DNA of 64,000 nucleotides from Bacteroidia bacterium. Its GTDB lineage: Bacteria; Bacteroidota; Bacteroidia; J057. A program made the position numbers and the translations under genes. Positions 17,506 through 27,138 of this stretch are shown here, one piece after another. The notes beneath the pieces were generated by a model. That model saw only the letters and a list, made by a program, of their open reading frames with translations. It had not been told where the DNA came from and made no database searches. Location of the stretch: assembly GCA_033391075.1 (NCBI GenBank), contig JAWPMV010000005.1, forward strand, positions 372,001 to 436,000, written 5' to 3'. Positions within the stretch are counted from its first letter, which is position 1; every line of letters begins with the position of its first letter.

Positions 17506-17816
17506 ATCATCGAAGGTGCAAAGCAGGATTACAATTTTTTACAGGTATGAATCTCAAGTTCTGGATTCACCTGATAATAATACGCTCGGTTCCGGATAGA
17601 AAGAAGGAGCTTTTCCCAATGAAGTAGCAATCGATTTTGATAGGATGGAAATGAAGGGCTTTGAGTAACCTAAGGCCTTTACAATTTTTTACAGTCTTTT
17701 TACACTTGATAACTCAGACTACCGATTCTATATGATAGTTTTGAAATAGGATCCTATTGATATCCTTCAAATACCAAAGATTGGGGAAAGCATCAAGCAA
17801 TTGAAAAGACCATAGC
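17506..17816. other. Gene-free leader with TTTACA elements
   Basis: This 311-bp gap holds no supported gene. It contains a partial array at 17528-17543 (ATTACA and TTTACA, 10 bp apart) and the complete array-promoter at 17678-17743, described separately. Confidence 0.6.
17678..17743 (+). promoter_or_regulatory. Triple TTTACA array and TAnnTTTG box (site A)
   Basis: TTTACA occurs at 17678-17683, 17688-17693 and 17699-17704 (steps of 10 and 11 bp). After exactly 31 nt comes TAGTTTTG (17736-17743), matching the Bacteroidota -7 box TAnnTTTG. No TTG stands at the normal -33 distance, so an activator bound to the array probably replaces it. The same layout precedes the genes at 29140 and 42919. 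It should drive the 17817 gene and perhaps the propeller gene behind it. Confidence 0.6.
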
Positions 17817-19601
17817 ATGACTAAAAATCTTCTATACATAATTCTTATCCTGCTGCCACTTTCGCTAGCTGCTCAGGAAAAACCGAAAAGTATTGAGCGA
17901 TTTGTGGATGAAATAGACAAAAAAATACCGCAAATGCTGGAAGATTTTTCTATTCCCGGAGCAGCTCTTGCCCTCATGGTGGATGGGGAGATTGTTCTTA
18001 AGAAAGCTTATGGCTTTGCCAATATTGAAAAAGGACTCAAGGTTGACATGCAAACCGGCTTTAATGTTGGCTCAATCTCTAAGACGGTAGCAGCCTGGGG
18101 AGTAATGAAATTGGTAGATGAAGGCAAGCTCGAGCTTGACAGTCCTGCAGAAAGGTATTTGACAAGATGGCACCTTCCCACATCAGAATTTGATTCAGAT
18201 GAAGTTACCATCAGAAGACTCCTAAGCCATACGGCAGGCTTATCACTACCGAGTGTCTCAGCAGAACATTCTTTTGACGATCTGCCGAGCATTGTAGAAT
18301 GGTTGAATGGTAAAAACGAAGGACTTGGGCCCGTGGAAATTATCCTGGAGCCTGGTAGCAAATGGGAGTATTCGGGAGGTGGCTATGGGCTGCTTCAACT
18401 TATCATGGAGGAAGTTAGCGGACAAAAATTTGAAGACTATATGCAAATGGAGGTTCTAGATCCTCTTGGAATGACCAATAGCAGCTTCAAAATAGACGAA
18501 AAAATAAGGGATCGATCTGCTACCCCCTATGATGCATTCGGTGAACCGACCAAATTTGGACTTTATACTGTTCAGGCTGCAGCTGGATTGCATACAACGC
18601 TTGAGGATTTTATACGATTTGCCTATGTCAGCCTTCCTGAACACAAGGAGCATACAAAATATAACCGCCTGTTGCCTCCGGAAACGGTCCGGCAAATGCT
18701 GGAGCCTTCTCCAAATACTACTATCAGAGCCTGGAAATATGGATTGGGATATCAATCCGTTCATCTGGAAAATTCAAATATCTTCATCGGACATGCAGGA
18801 TCCAATATCGGCTGGGAAGCCAATTTCAGGATTGATGCCCCTTCAAAAACAGGCTTCATCATCCTCACCAATGGAGGAGCCGGAGGCAATATTTGCAACC
18901 CCATGTTTTGCGAACTAATCAATTGGAAATCCTCCAAAGCAAGCGGAGATGACTGCTGGCCCAGATTATCTATCGCAAACCTATTGTACCCAATCATTGA
19001 AGACAAAGGAACAGAGGATTTACATGCGAGCTACACAAACTTAAAAAAAGAACAATCAGAAGCCTATGATTTCTCTGAAAGCCAATTAAACAATCTGGGC
19101 TACCATTATATGGCAAAAGAGGAATTCGAAAAAGCAATTGCTGTTTTTAAGCTGAACACAGAGGTATTTCCCTATGCTTCCAACGTCTATGATAGCTATG
19201 GAGAAGCACTCTTAGCTAATGGATCTAAAAAGGAAGCCGTTGAGAACTACAAATATTCCATACGCTTGAATCCTGAGAACCAAAACGCCCTTAACATTCT
19301 GAAGAAATTGGGAGAATCCTTGGAGGATATTCATTTGAAGCTTCCGCTCGAACATCTCGAATTATTGGAGGGCGAATACCTTGCGACTTCAGGTACAGAT
19401 AAAATAATTCGATATGCAGTTAGGAATGGGGAATTCTTGCGCGTCTACAAAGATAGTGACTTCACAAGCCGGCTCCTTCCGATTGCCAGGAATGAATTTG
19501 TATATATGGGTAGAGGCTTACATGTTGTTTTTGATACCAAAGACCCTAATTCGATAATCCTGAAGGTTCCGGGAGAAGGGGAATTCAAGAAGATAAAGTA
19601 A
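17817..19601 (+). CDS. Beta-lactamase-family serine hydrolase with TPR tail
   Basis: 594 aa with a signal peptide ending in SLAAQ. Residues about 24-370 are a class C beta-lactamase/penicillin-binding-like domain. The catalytic Ser-Lys is S86-I-S-K89 (GSISKT), the tyrosine motif is YSG at 185-187 (the usual third residue is Asn), and GHAGSN near 340 stands for the KTG-like box. TPR units follow at about 420-510, then a beta-rich C-terminal domain. It acts in the periplasm; members are esterases, peptidases or beta-lactamases. The TPR segment closely resembles that of the 29140 protein. It has the site A promoter, and a propeller lipoprotein gene follows 140 bp downstream. Confidence 0.92.
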   Translation: MTKNLLYIILILLPLSLAAQEKPKSIERFVDEIDKKIPQMLEDFSIPGAALALMVDGEIVLKKAYGFANIEKGLKVDMQTGFNVGSISKTVAAWGVMKLVDEGKLELDSPAERYLTRWHLPTSEFDSDEVTIRRLLSHTAGLSLPSVSAEHSFDDLPSIVEWLNGKNEGLGPVEIILEPGSKWEYSGGGYGLLQLIMEEVSGQKFEDYMQMEVLDPLGMTNSSFKIDEKIRDRSATPYDAFGEPTKFGLYTVQAAAGLHTTLEDFIRFAYVSLPEHKEHTKYNRLLPPETVRQMLEPSPNTTIRAWKYGLGYQSVHLENSNIFIGHAGSNIGWEANFRIDAPSKTGFIILTNGGAGGNICNPMFCELINWKSSKASGDDCWPRLSIANLLYPIIEDKGTEDLHASYTNLKKEQSEAYDFSESQLNNLGYHYMAKEEFEKAIAVFKLNTEVFPYASNVYDSYGEALLANGSKKEAVENYKYSIRLNPENQNALNILKKLGESLEDIHLKLPLEHLELLEGEYLATSGTDKIIRYAVRNGEFLRVYKDSDFTSRLLPIARNEFVYMGRGLHVVFDTKDPNSIILKVPGEGEFKKIK

Positions 19602-19741
19602 TAGAGACTAATTTGCTTATAGCAGGCAGGAAAGCTCTCTAAAGCAGACTTTAGTATAAAAAATATGATATTCTTAGCGACTAAACTCAGCTAAGACCTA
19701 TAGCACAGCAAGCTTTTAATAGAGCAAAAGAACAGAAGAAC

Positions 19742-20866
19742 ATGGCAACATATTTCTACCAGAAGCTATTTTACATCTTGCTTTTAGCTGGATTCACGAT
19801 GAATTCCTGCAAAGGCCAGGTGAATACAAGCACGACCAGGGAGTCAGTAAAAATTCCAAAAACTGGCCCGGAAATCATAGGAACTCCTCCCCCTCCGAAT
19901 CCAGAACATAATCCATACAATGACTCCAATCTTGTAAGCCAGTATATTAGAGCCATTTTTGAGGATTCTAAAGGGAATTACTGGTTCGGTCCAGCTGGCC
20001 AGAGTGTCGCCAGATATGATGGGGAAACCCTGGAATACTTCAGTAAGGCTGCGTTTTTTCAGGGCAACAATAAAATAGAGGGCGAAAATGGTCATAGCGT
20101 TCATGCGATAGCTGAGGACAAACTTGGCAATATATGGTTTGGAACAAACCTGGGGGTCATCAAATATGATGGGGAAAGCTTTAGAAGCTATGAAGAAAAT
20201 CAGGGACTAAACAATATCAGAATTGGTCGAAAAAGTATTCTCTCAGACAAATCAGGGGAGCTTTGGGTTGGTACTCATGCAGGTGTTTTTCGATATCTTC
20301 CCTCTGCTGACAGCCTGGGAGGTCAAAGCTTTTCGCAATTTCGCTTGCTTCCCCCTATACATGTAACAGATATCATGGAAGACAAGCAGGGAAATATATG
20401 GTTTGCTTCACAAAATCAAGGGGTCTTTCGGTATGATGGAAAAGCAGTTGAAAACCTTAAAACAAAAGAAAGCCTGGGCGATAATTATGCAGGGGGCCTG
20501 GCAGAAGATAAGGAAGGAAATATCTGGTTTACGATGAGAGATGGGATTTGCCGATATGATGGAGAAAGTTTTAGAAGTTATACAACTGAAGACGGATTAG
20601 GAGGAAGTGAAATTTGGGGGATATTAATAGAAAAATCGGGCATTATATGGATTACCGCCAGAGGTAGCACCACGAGATTTGATCCGTCTCTTCCTCATTC
20701 AAATCCAAAAGCATTTACTGTCTTTACCGTTGCAGATGGACTTAATTGTTGTGTGCAAAGTATGCATCAAGACAGATCCGGTAATATGTGGTGGGGTACG
20801 GGGCAAGGACTTTATCGATTTGATGGCAAAGGCTTTTATCAAGTTAAACAAGATGGCCCCTGGTAG
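19742..20866 (+). CDS. Two-component-regulator-type beta-propeller lipoprotein
   Basis: 374 aa with a lipobox (FTMNSC, Cys 23). The mature protein is made of repeated Reg_prop blades of the form EDKxGNIWFG...YDG...F (EDKLGNIWFGTNLGVIKYDG, EDKQGNIWFASQNQGVFRYD, EDKEGNIWFTMRDGICRYDG), enough for one seven-blade propeller. Such blades normally form the periplasmic sensor of hybrid histidine kinases; here they stand alone on a lipid anchor. The 42919 protein is a paralogue, with the same N-terminal HNPYND-type linker and the same GPW C-terminus. Confidence 0.92.
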   Translation: MATYFYQKLFYILLLAGFTMNSCKGQVNTSTTRESVKIPKTGPEIIGTPPPPNPEHNPYNDSNLVSQYIRAIFEDSKGNYWFGPAGQSVARYDGETLEYFSKAAFFQGNNKIEGENGHSVHAIAEDKLGNIWFGTNLGVIKYDGESFRSYEENQGLNNIRIGRKSILSDKSGELWVGTHAGVFRYLPSADSLGGQSFSQFRLLPPIHVTDIMEDKQGNIWFASQNQGVFRYDGKAVENLKTKESLGDNYAGGLAEDKEGNIWFTMRDGICRYDGESFRSYTTEDGLGGSEIWGILIEKSGIIWITARGSTTRFDPSLPHSNPKAFTVFTVADGLNCCVQSMHQDRSGNMWWGTGQGLYRFDGKGFYQVKQDGPW

Positions 20867-20972
20867 TAAAAAGGAAAGGAGACAAAAAATAGATGGGAAA
20901 TAATTACAATTGAGTGCAACCTATTCCGGGGCAAAAGACAACTATCCTTAGTAAAGGATAAATTCAATTGCC

Positions 20973-21551
20973 ATGAATAAGCTCAATGTTAACTTAGCTT
21001 TCCTAAAAAACTGCTGGATCTCCATATTCTTATTGATCAGCCTCCATAATTTAGAATGTGTAGGGCAATCATCTGAAAAAGTCCTGATCGCGGATTCTAG
21101 CATGAATCATCCTGACATAGAGAGTATTCTGGAGCTACCCTATTTTGAAAACAAGGTAGTATTCGTTGACTTTTGGTATACAAGCTGTTCTCCTTGTTTA
21201 CAAGAATTCCCCTTTACACCAGATCTAAAAAACAGATTTAAGGACCAGGAACTTTCCTTTTTATATATCTGTGTTCCAACTACTGCTAAATGGAGCATAA
21301 AAAATGAAAAGACCTGGAGAGAATTAATAGAGAAACATAAATTGGAAGGTATACATGTAAAGGTTACCGATGCTTTTGCTGAGAATTTTTGGGAGAGTCA
21401 TAAAGATTCTATTTCAGAAGATCTATTATATGCCTATCCAACATATTTACTTATAAATAAGCAAGGGGAAATAGTAAACTTCAGAGCCCCTCGTCCTTCG
21501 AAAAAGGAAATACTCTATCAGCAAATCGATAAACTACTCATTGAAGATTAA
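20973..21551 (+). CDS. TlpA-like thioredoxin-fold protein
   Basis: 192 aa. An N-terminal hydrophobic segment (about 12-30) acts as signal or anchor. The thioredoxin fold carries FVDFWYTSCSPCLQEFPF, a CxxC redox site near residue 72, and the cis-Pro segment YPTYLLINKQGEIV. It is expected to reduce or oxidise disulfides in the periplasm. The gene stands alone behind the propeller lipoprotein gene (106 bp). Confidence 0.88.
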   Translation: MNKLNVNLAFLKNCWISIFLLISLHNLECVGQSSEKVLIADSSMNHPDIESILELPYFENKVVFVDFWYTSCSPCLQEFPFTPDLKNRFKDQELSFLYICVPTTAKWSIKNEKTWRELIEKHKLEGIHVKVTDAFAENFWESHKDSISEDLLYAYPTYLLINKQGEIVNFRAPRPSKKEILYQQIDKLLIED

Positions 21552-21735
21552 AGCTGAAGGAAGGCCGATTTATTTGTAAGATATTGACCTTAGCCCCTAC
21601 TCTCCCCCATCCACTAATTTGAAGACTCCAAACCTCCTACAAAACGACTGCCTTGAATGGGGCAATAAGAGCCTAAGCATTTCAAAGCATTGCTGTAGAC
21701 TATAGGTACAGTGGGAACATACATAATCAGACAAG

Positions 21736-22281
21736 ATGACAAAAAAGATCAATCTCAGCTATATCGCATACCTATCTCTGGCAGTCTTCCTGAGTTGCTT
21801 TTTTCACGAATTTGCCCATTGGATTACGGGTGAATTGCTGGGAAATAAAATGTCCATGTCCATGAACACGGTCTCCCCGATTTCCGGTACTTATAAACAT
21901 GCTTGGCATGCGAATATTATAACGATTTCCGGACCTTTATTTACCCTTGCTCAGGCAATTGTATTTTACTTTATCCTAAATAAAAACAAAAATCTGAATC
22001 TATATCCCTTTCTGTTTTTCCCATTTGTCTATCGATTTTTTGCCGGCCTGGCCAATATGTTTGAAGCAAATGATGAAGGGAGATTTGGTCTATCCTTTGG
22101 ACTTGGCTTATATACGCTTTCCATCCTCATTAGCAGCTTCCTCTTCTTCCTCATTTTTAAATTCTCCCGGGATAACAAAATCGGGCTAAAATTTAACCTG
22201 ATAAACTTCTTACTTTGCTCAATCTTCCTACTCCTGGTCGTCTTTGTAGACCAATATTTCAAAATTAAGATCATTGGCTAG
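21736..22281 (+). CDS. M50-like HExxH membrane protein, short
   Basis: 181 aa with about five hydrophobic segments. CFFHEFAHWITGEL carries the HExxH (H24, E25, H28), and ISGPLFTLAQAIVFYF matches the corresponding stretch of the 13655 protein, so the two are paralogues. It is shorter at the C-terminus than that protein and lacks a visible second metal motif. Proteolytic activity is uncertain. Confidence 0.68.
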   Translation: MTKKINLSYIAYLSLAVFLSCFFHEFAHWITGELLGNKMSMSMNTVSPISGTYKHAWHANIITISGPLFTLAQAIVFYFILNKNKNLNLYPFLFFPFVYRFFAGLANMFEANDEGRFGLSFGLGLYTLSILISSFLFFLIFKFSRDNKIGLKFNLINFLLCSIFLLLVVFVDQYFKIKIIG

Positions 22282-22330
22282 GGTAGGATAAAACTTATTG
22301 GCGTTCAAAAAATTTAGCGATTTTAGCCAA

Positions 22331-23404
22331 ATGAAAAGTCAATTACTTTTTACCCTTATATCAATCACTTGTTTTTTTCTGCCGGCAGATGAACAAATAA
22401 AAGTTTCCTGGACCAATTTCTTAGGAGATGAAATAGAGGACATTTATGGCATTGCCTCTAAAACATACTTCTATGAAGACGGAAAATTGCAAAAACTGGA
22501 GTTCCGCGATAAGAAAGGGCAGCTAATTTCTGAAGATAAATTTAGCAGTTTTTATCCTGCCGAATTCAGGTATACCTATGATTCTCAAGGGAATTATGTA
22601 AGTCGAGAAGCATATAATAATTCCGGGGACTTGATGGACCTTGATGGATATTACGATTCTTCCATCTTGAGATTTATCTATAATTCCAGCAATCAATTAG
22701 TAGAAAGACAGACGCTCGATAAGGAAGGAAAGCTTTTGGAAATGGGAGATTCAAAAATTGCAGTCATAAAATATATATATGATGAGCAAGCTCGCCTGAC
22801 ATCCGCCAGCAATTATGATGGATCGGGAAATGCCCTGGCAAATATTGCAAGGTATAAGTATCTGGAAGATGGGAAATTAAATAAGACCCAATTTCTGAAC
22901 CTGTCCAATACCCTGATGTCGGAAATAGAATTTCAATATAGCGAGCATGGATTCTTGAAAGCTTATACACAAGTGTATCCCGAAGAAAACGAAACATACA
23001 GCCTTCAGTTTTCTTATGTAGACTCGGTATATACAACTCTTGATATCCATTCAAAACAAACAGGCATAAATAAGACCAAAAAAAGAGGCGTAAAAATGGA
23101 CCTGGAGGCCTGGTATATGGAAGATTCTTTATTGCTGAATACCCCATTTCAATATCCGGGGGAAGGGGAATTTAAGATTTCCATAGGTCCTGATGGAACA
23201 GTTGAAAATCTTGAACCCATCACTGTAAGGGCTCCCAATGAATTTAAACAAGAGGTTTATGAGTTGTTCAGAAGGGTGAAACTCAAGAAGAAAAAAGGGA
23301 TAAGAACTCCTGATACCCTAGGCCAGGTGGTGATTTCTATTCTGGAACCCTATTCAGGATTCGAGTTAATAGAATTTTTGAAAAACCCTCAACCCAATGA
23401 TTGA
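22331..23404 (+). CDS. Secreted YD-repeat-like protein with TonB-C-like end
   Basis: 357 aa from the ATG at 22331. A TTG 33 bp upstream is also in frame, but the ATG gives a proper signal peptide (MKSQLLFTLISITCFFLPA). The middle consists of imperfect repeats of the type FYEDGKLQKLEFRDKKGQL and YTYDSQGNYVSREAYNN, resembling MORN/YD/RHS-like tyrosine-aspartate repeats. The last 80 residues (GPDGTVENLEPITVRAPNEF to LGQVVISI) resemble a TonB C-terminal-like fold. The protein is probably periplasmic or surface-exposed; no function is assigned. Confidence 0.72.
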   Translation: MKSQLLFTLISITCFFLPADEQIKVSWTNFLGDEIEDIYGIASKTYFYEDGKLQKLEFRDKKGQLISEDKFSSFYPAEFRYTYDSQGNYVSREAYNNSGDLMDLDGYYDSSILRFIYNSSNQLVERQTLDKEGKLLEMGDSKIAVIKYIYDEQARLTSASNYDGSGNALANIARYKYLEDGKLNKTQFLNLSNTLMSEIEFQYSEHGFLKAYTQVYPEENETYSLQFSYVDSVYTTLDIHSKQTGINKTKKRGVKMDLEAWYMEDSLLLNTPFQYPGEGEFKISIGPDGTVENLEPITVRAPNEFKQEVYELFRRVKLKKKKGIRTPDTLGQVVISILEPYSGFELIEFLKNPQPND

Positions 23405-23654
23405 GAGTTTGCTGTGCGCATCGCATCGACTCCTCCCCTTGCCTACCAACCTATAGCCGCAGGCATCATCCAGGCTATTCCTGATGAACTCAATCATTTT
23501 TGCGTCCAACAGCTTTGCAGCTTTATTGAATAAATTTGGTGTCCATTTCGACAGGATGTATAAGCACTTTGATATCCTTGATCACAATTAATGGTGCAAG
23601 CTGAGCATCTGATATAGATTGGCTGCATGATTAACAATCTTTATCCACCTCATC

Positions 23655-24626
23655 ATGCAAAAAATATCCAAACTCTTCAGCTATTTGGCAAAAGCTATCG
23701 GACTCCTTTTGACCCTGGTAATTCTTGCGGGTTTTATATTCCGCCTATTTGCTCCTGAAGCAAAACCTCAGGGAGAATTTGTTGAGATGGGAGCTTTTGA
23801 CTTACACATACATGCTACGGGAGAAAAAAGCCATAAACCGAGCCTTGTGATTGAAACGGGCCAGGCCTTGCCTGGCGAACATTACCACTGGTTGAGTGAA
23901 GGACTAAAAGATAGTTTACGGGTTATCCGCTATGACAGAGCCGGAATCGCATACAGCGACTTGAGTGGAACTCCCCGGGACCCGAAGACCATCGCTCATG
24001 AGTTGCATGAGTTATTAGAGAAATCGGGAGAATCTCCCCCCTATATATTGTTGGGGCACTCCTTTGGGGGGCTTTTTATCCGCGTCTATACTCAGCTCTA
24101 TCCCGATGAAGTTGAAGGCATGATTTTTCTTGATTCCAGTCATCCGGATCAACGTGAGAGGCTCAATTATCCCAAACAAAAGGATTTCTCCTGGATCTTA
24201 AACACAGCAGCAGTTTTAGGCGATATGGGTATTCTCGGTCTATTTGATCGACTTAATGGCTCTATATTTTATGTTGAAGATTTTCCAGATGAAGTCAATA
24301 ATCGTTTTCATGACTACACCCTGGACGGAAAATACTACCGTGGATACAGGGATGAAATAAAGTGGGAGTCTTACGTTTATGAGCAGGCCCGGGAAACAAA
24401 GGATTTTGGATCACTGCCCATTAGGGTATTTACGGCCAATAAAAGATACAATGGAGATGAGGCAAAGCCCGAATGGATAGAACTGCAAAAAGAGATTGCC
24501 GGACTTTCAACAGATGGGAAGCATTTCTTACTAAATGGTCATCATAATAGTGTGTACACAACAAAAAAGAATGCGGATATTGTATGTCATGAAGTCCTGA
24601 AGCTTGTCAAGGAATTAGGCTACTAA
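23655..24626 (+). CDS. Alpha/beta hydrolase, membrane-anchored
   Basis: 323 aa. One N-terminal transmembrane segment (about 9-33) anchors an alpha/beta hydrolase domain. The nucleophile elbow is LLGHSFGGLF (Ser near 137), the oxyanion-side strand is VIETGQALPGEHYHW, and the catalytic His is likely in LLNGHHNSVY. RYDRAGIAYSD is a typical family motif. The substrate is unknown. A 250-bp gap without a recognisable gene precedes it. Confidence 0.9.
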   Translation: MQKISKLFSYLAKAIGLLLTLVILAGFIFRLFAPEAKPQGEFVEMGAFDLHIHATGEKSHKPSLVIETGQALPGEHYHWLSEGLKDSLRVIRYDRAGIAYSDLSGTPRDPKTIAHELHELLEKSGESPPYILLGHSFGGLFIRVYTQLYPDEVEGMIFLDSSHPDQRERLNYPKQKDFSWILNTAAVLGDMGILGLFDRLNGSIFYVEDFPDEVNNRFHDYTLDGKYYRGYRDEIKWESYVYEQARETKDFGSLPIRVFTANKRYNGDEAKPEWIELQKEIAGLSTDGKHFLLNGHHNSVYTTKKNADIVCHEVLKLVKELGY

Positions 24627-24823
24627 ATGGATGGATATTCAACGAATCAGCTAAGCATACCTAAAAAGTCAGAAAACCGAAATTGAGAAATGCGCCAGCT
24701 AGAAAGTAGGACCTTATTTTGACTAAACTTATGCGCTTCTCTTTAAGCAGATTAACTTCCACACGCAACCTAAACTTCTCACAGCCGTACATCTGATAAT
24801 TTTTTCACCTGTACTTCCAAATT

Positions 24824-25606
24824 ATGATTCAACAAGAATTTGCCCTTCAAGCAAAAAAAATCTGGAGCAAAGAGGAAAACGTCATCGGATTGGCGGTGGG
24901 CGGTTCATGGCTGGTGGATGAGATCGATGAATTCTCAGACCTTGACCTGATCCTTGTTACCAGGAACAAAGTTTCTGATGATAGAGATCAAATGTTTGCA
25001 TATGCAAAAAGCCTGGGAAATTATCTTTCAGGATTTACGGGCGAACATGTGGGGGAGCCCCGATTGTTGATTTGTCTCTATGACAATCCCCTATTACATG
25101 TAGATATCAAATTCCTGACTCTTGAGGAATTTAACGACCGAGTGGAAAATCCTCATCTACTCCTGGACAAAGAAGGGCAATTGCAAAAAGCCCTGGATAA
25201 TTCAGAAGCACATTTCCCTATGCCGGATTACCAATGGATCGAAGATCGATTCTGGACCTGGATACACTATGCTTTATTGAAAATTGGGAGAGGCGAATAC
25301 TTCGAAGCCTTTGACTTCCTGGGATTCCTGAGAATGCTGGTTTTAGGTCCCTTACTTCATATGAAAAACGGGAATTTGCCTCGCGCAGTGAGAAAGGTTG
25401 AAATGGATTTGGATAGCCAGGATTTGGAGGCTCTCAAAGCTAGCATACCTAGCTATGATCGGCAAAGCTTATTGGATAGTTTCAGACAGGCCATAACTTT
25501 ATACAGACAATTGAGAAATACGCTTTTTGATGAAAGCATCCGGCAGCACAAAGTGACAGAGAAGAAGGTATTGGAATATTTTGATGAAATTGAGCAGAGG
25601 AAATAA
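24824..25606 (+). CDS. Nucleotidyltransferase-domain protein
   Basis: 260 aa. The polymerase-beta-type nucleotidyltransferase motif is visible as GGS at 26-28 and SDLDLIL (D39, D41), with a further acidic residue in LHVDIKF as the likely third metal ligand. A helical C-terminal domain follows, as in aminoglycoside adenylyltransferase-like proteins. Such enzymes transfer NMP from NTP to a small molecule or protein. The target is unknown, and antibiotic resistance should not be assumed. Confidence 0.85.
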   Translation: MIQQEFALQAKKIWSKEENVIGLAVGGSWLVDEIDEFSDLDLILVTRNKVSDDRDQMFAYAKSLGNYLSGFTGEHVGEPRLLICLYDNPLLHVDIKFLTLEEFNDRVENPHLLLDKEGQLQKALDNSEAHFPMPDYQWIEDRFWTWIHYALLKIGRGEYFEAFDFLGFLRMLVLGPLLHMKNGNLPRAVRKVEMDLDSQDLEALKASIPSYDRQSLLDSFRQAITLYRQLRNTLFDESIRQHKVTEKKVLEYFDEIEQRK

Positions 25607-25667
25607 ATTGCAGGATGATTCCTGAATCCATAATCAGCATAGATATGCATACCTATACATTCACAAT

Positions 25668-26075
25668 ATGATAGGCGGTGGTGCTGGAGCCTCAGCAGCA
25701 GGATTGCTGCTTATTCTCTTGCTTGCTTTATCATTTATTAGTGCATCCTTAGCATTGATTGAAATAAAGAAGCAATTCAAGGCTAGTCGTGTGCCCATTG
25801 CATTGGGGCTTGTGTTTACCTTATTATCATTGGCCCTTAGTTTCTATTTTTCAAAGCTTGAGTTCTTCGCCGCTATTTTATTATTGATCATTTATCTCGC
25901 TGGTGGAGTTTTATGGAGGCCGATAAGTTGGAACTGGACCACTAAACTAGTAGGTCCACATTCAAAGCTTCTATCGCATGTCGTATTCACTATATTTTCC
26001 CTTATTCTTGTAACAGCCTCTCTTGCGGCAATAATATTATGTATAAATTTATTGGCGTATCTGGGGAGCAACTGA
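25668..26075 (+). CDS. Small membrane protein
   Basis: 135 aa with four predicted membrane segments (about 8-28, 43-60, 66-82, 105-130). It has a glycine/alanine-rich N-terminus (IGGGAGASAAG). No family recognised. It is 61 bp after the nucleotidyltransferase gene and 82 bp before a hydrolase gene. Confidence 0.65.
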   Translation: MIGGGAGASAAGLLLILLLALSFISASLALIEIKKQFKASRVPIALGLVFTLLSLALSFYFSKLEFFAAILLLIIYLAGGVLWRPISWNWTTKLVGPHSKLLSHVVFTIFSLILVTASLAAIILCINLLAYLGSN

Positions 26076-26157
26076 CCTGAATAAATTTGCGAAACAGATT
26101 CATATTCACGAAACAAAGGTATAGCTTCTTTACTCCAAATTAAATCTTACACCCGCC

Positions 26158-27114
26158 ATGTCCATAAAACTGCGCCTACTCCTCTGGTATGTAAACACCT
26201 TCAGAAAGACTGATCTTAGCATTTCACCTGCCCAGGCAAGAATAGATAATGCAAGGACGCTGGCACTTTTTAGGAAAATCATAGACTATGCCCCGATTGA
26301 TTTAGCAGAAATCAGGGATGAGCAAATTTCGGTGCGAGATGGAGAAGAAATTTCGGTGCGCGTATACCGCCCATCTAATCAGCAAAATTTGCCCCTGATC
26401 GTTTTCTATCATGGAGGAGGTTTTGTATTGCGATCTATTGAATCCCATGATTTAGTATGCCGCAGAATATCCAGAGATAATCAGGCTGTAGTTGTATCGG
26501 TGGGATATCGTTTAGCCCCGGAACATAAATTCCCCATCCCTCATCAGGATTGTTATGATGCTACGCTTTGGGCAGTTAAACATGCTGAACAATTAGGCGC
26601 AAATCCGGATGAGCTCATCGTCATGGGAGACAGTGCAGGGGGAAATCTTGCTACGATCGTAAGCATTTTGGCCAGAGATTTAGGGGGACCAAGCATAAAG
26701 AAACAAGTACTCATTTATCCTTCTGCTGACGCTCGACTGAATCATCCTTCTATCGACACCTATGGAAGAGGCTATTTCTTGACACGGCCTCTCATGCAAT
26801 GGTTTGTGGACCATTACAAAAGCAAAGAGGAAGACATCCTCAATCCCCTCATGTCTCCTTTGTTAACCGAAGATTTATCCAATCTACCCCCTACCTTCCT
26901 CTGTACGGCAGCTTTGGACCCCTTAAAAGATGAAGGAGCAGCTTATGCAAAAAGACTACAAGAAGCCGGGAATCAGCTTGAATTTAAGGAATACCCCAAC
27001 GTTATTCATGGCTTCTTTAATATGCCTAAAGTCTCTAAAGAAAGTTTGGAGGCACATAGGGATGTTCAGAACTTTTTAGCGGCAGAGGTAAAAGAATCTG
27101 TTCGGAATACTTAG
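26158..27114 (+). CDS. Alpha/beta hydrolase, hormone-sensitive-lipase type
   Basis: 318 aa. It shows the HSL-family oxyanion motif HGGGF near residue 90 and the nucleophile elbow GDSAGG near 159. The acid is likely in AALDPLKDEG, and the His is in VIHGFFN near 285. Family members hydrolyse short acyl esters or lactones. No signal peptide is seen, so it is probably cytoplasmic. The following gene begins 24 bp downstream, indicating an operon. Confidence 0.94.
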   Translation: MSIKLRLLLWYVNTFRKTDLSISPAQARIDNARTLALFRKIIDYAPIDLAEIRDEQISVRDGEEISVRVYRPSNQQNLPLIVFYHGGGFVLRSIESHDLVCRRISRDNQAVVVSVGYRLAPEHKFPIPHQDCYDATLWAVKHAEQLGANPDELIVMGDSAGGNLATIVSILARDLGGPSIKKQVLIYPSADARLNHPSIDTYGRGYFLTRPLMQWFVDHYKSKEEDILNPLMSPLLTEDLSNLPPTFLCTAALDPLKDEGAAYAKRLQEAGNQLEFKEYPNVIHGFFNMPKVSKESLEAHRDVQNFLAAEVKESVRNT

Positions 27115-27138
27115 TTAGATAATCTAAAATTAACATCT

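Noticed and set aside
17528-17543. Second array in the leader of the 17817 gene
   Set aside because: Only two half-sites (ATTACA and TTTACA) and no TAnnTTTG at the matching distance.
23405-23654. Possible minus-strand gene remnant in the gap before the 23655 hydrolase
   Set aside because: A stretch of about 45 sensible-looking codons exists, but there is no start codon and I recognise no family.
24824-25606. Reading the nucleotidyltransferase as an aminoglycoside resistance gene
   Set aside because: The fold is shared by many non-resistance proteins and no diagnostic resistance motif is seen.
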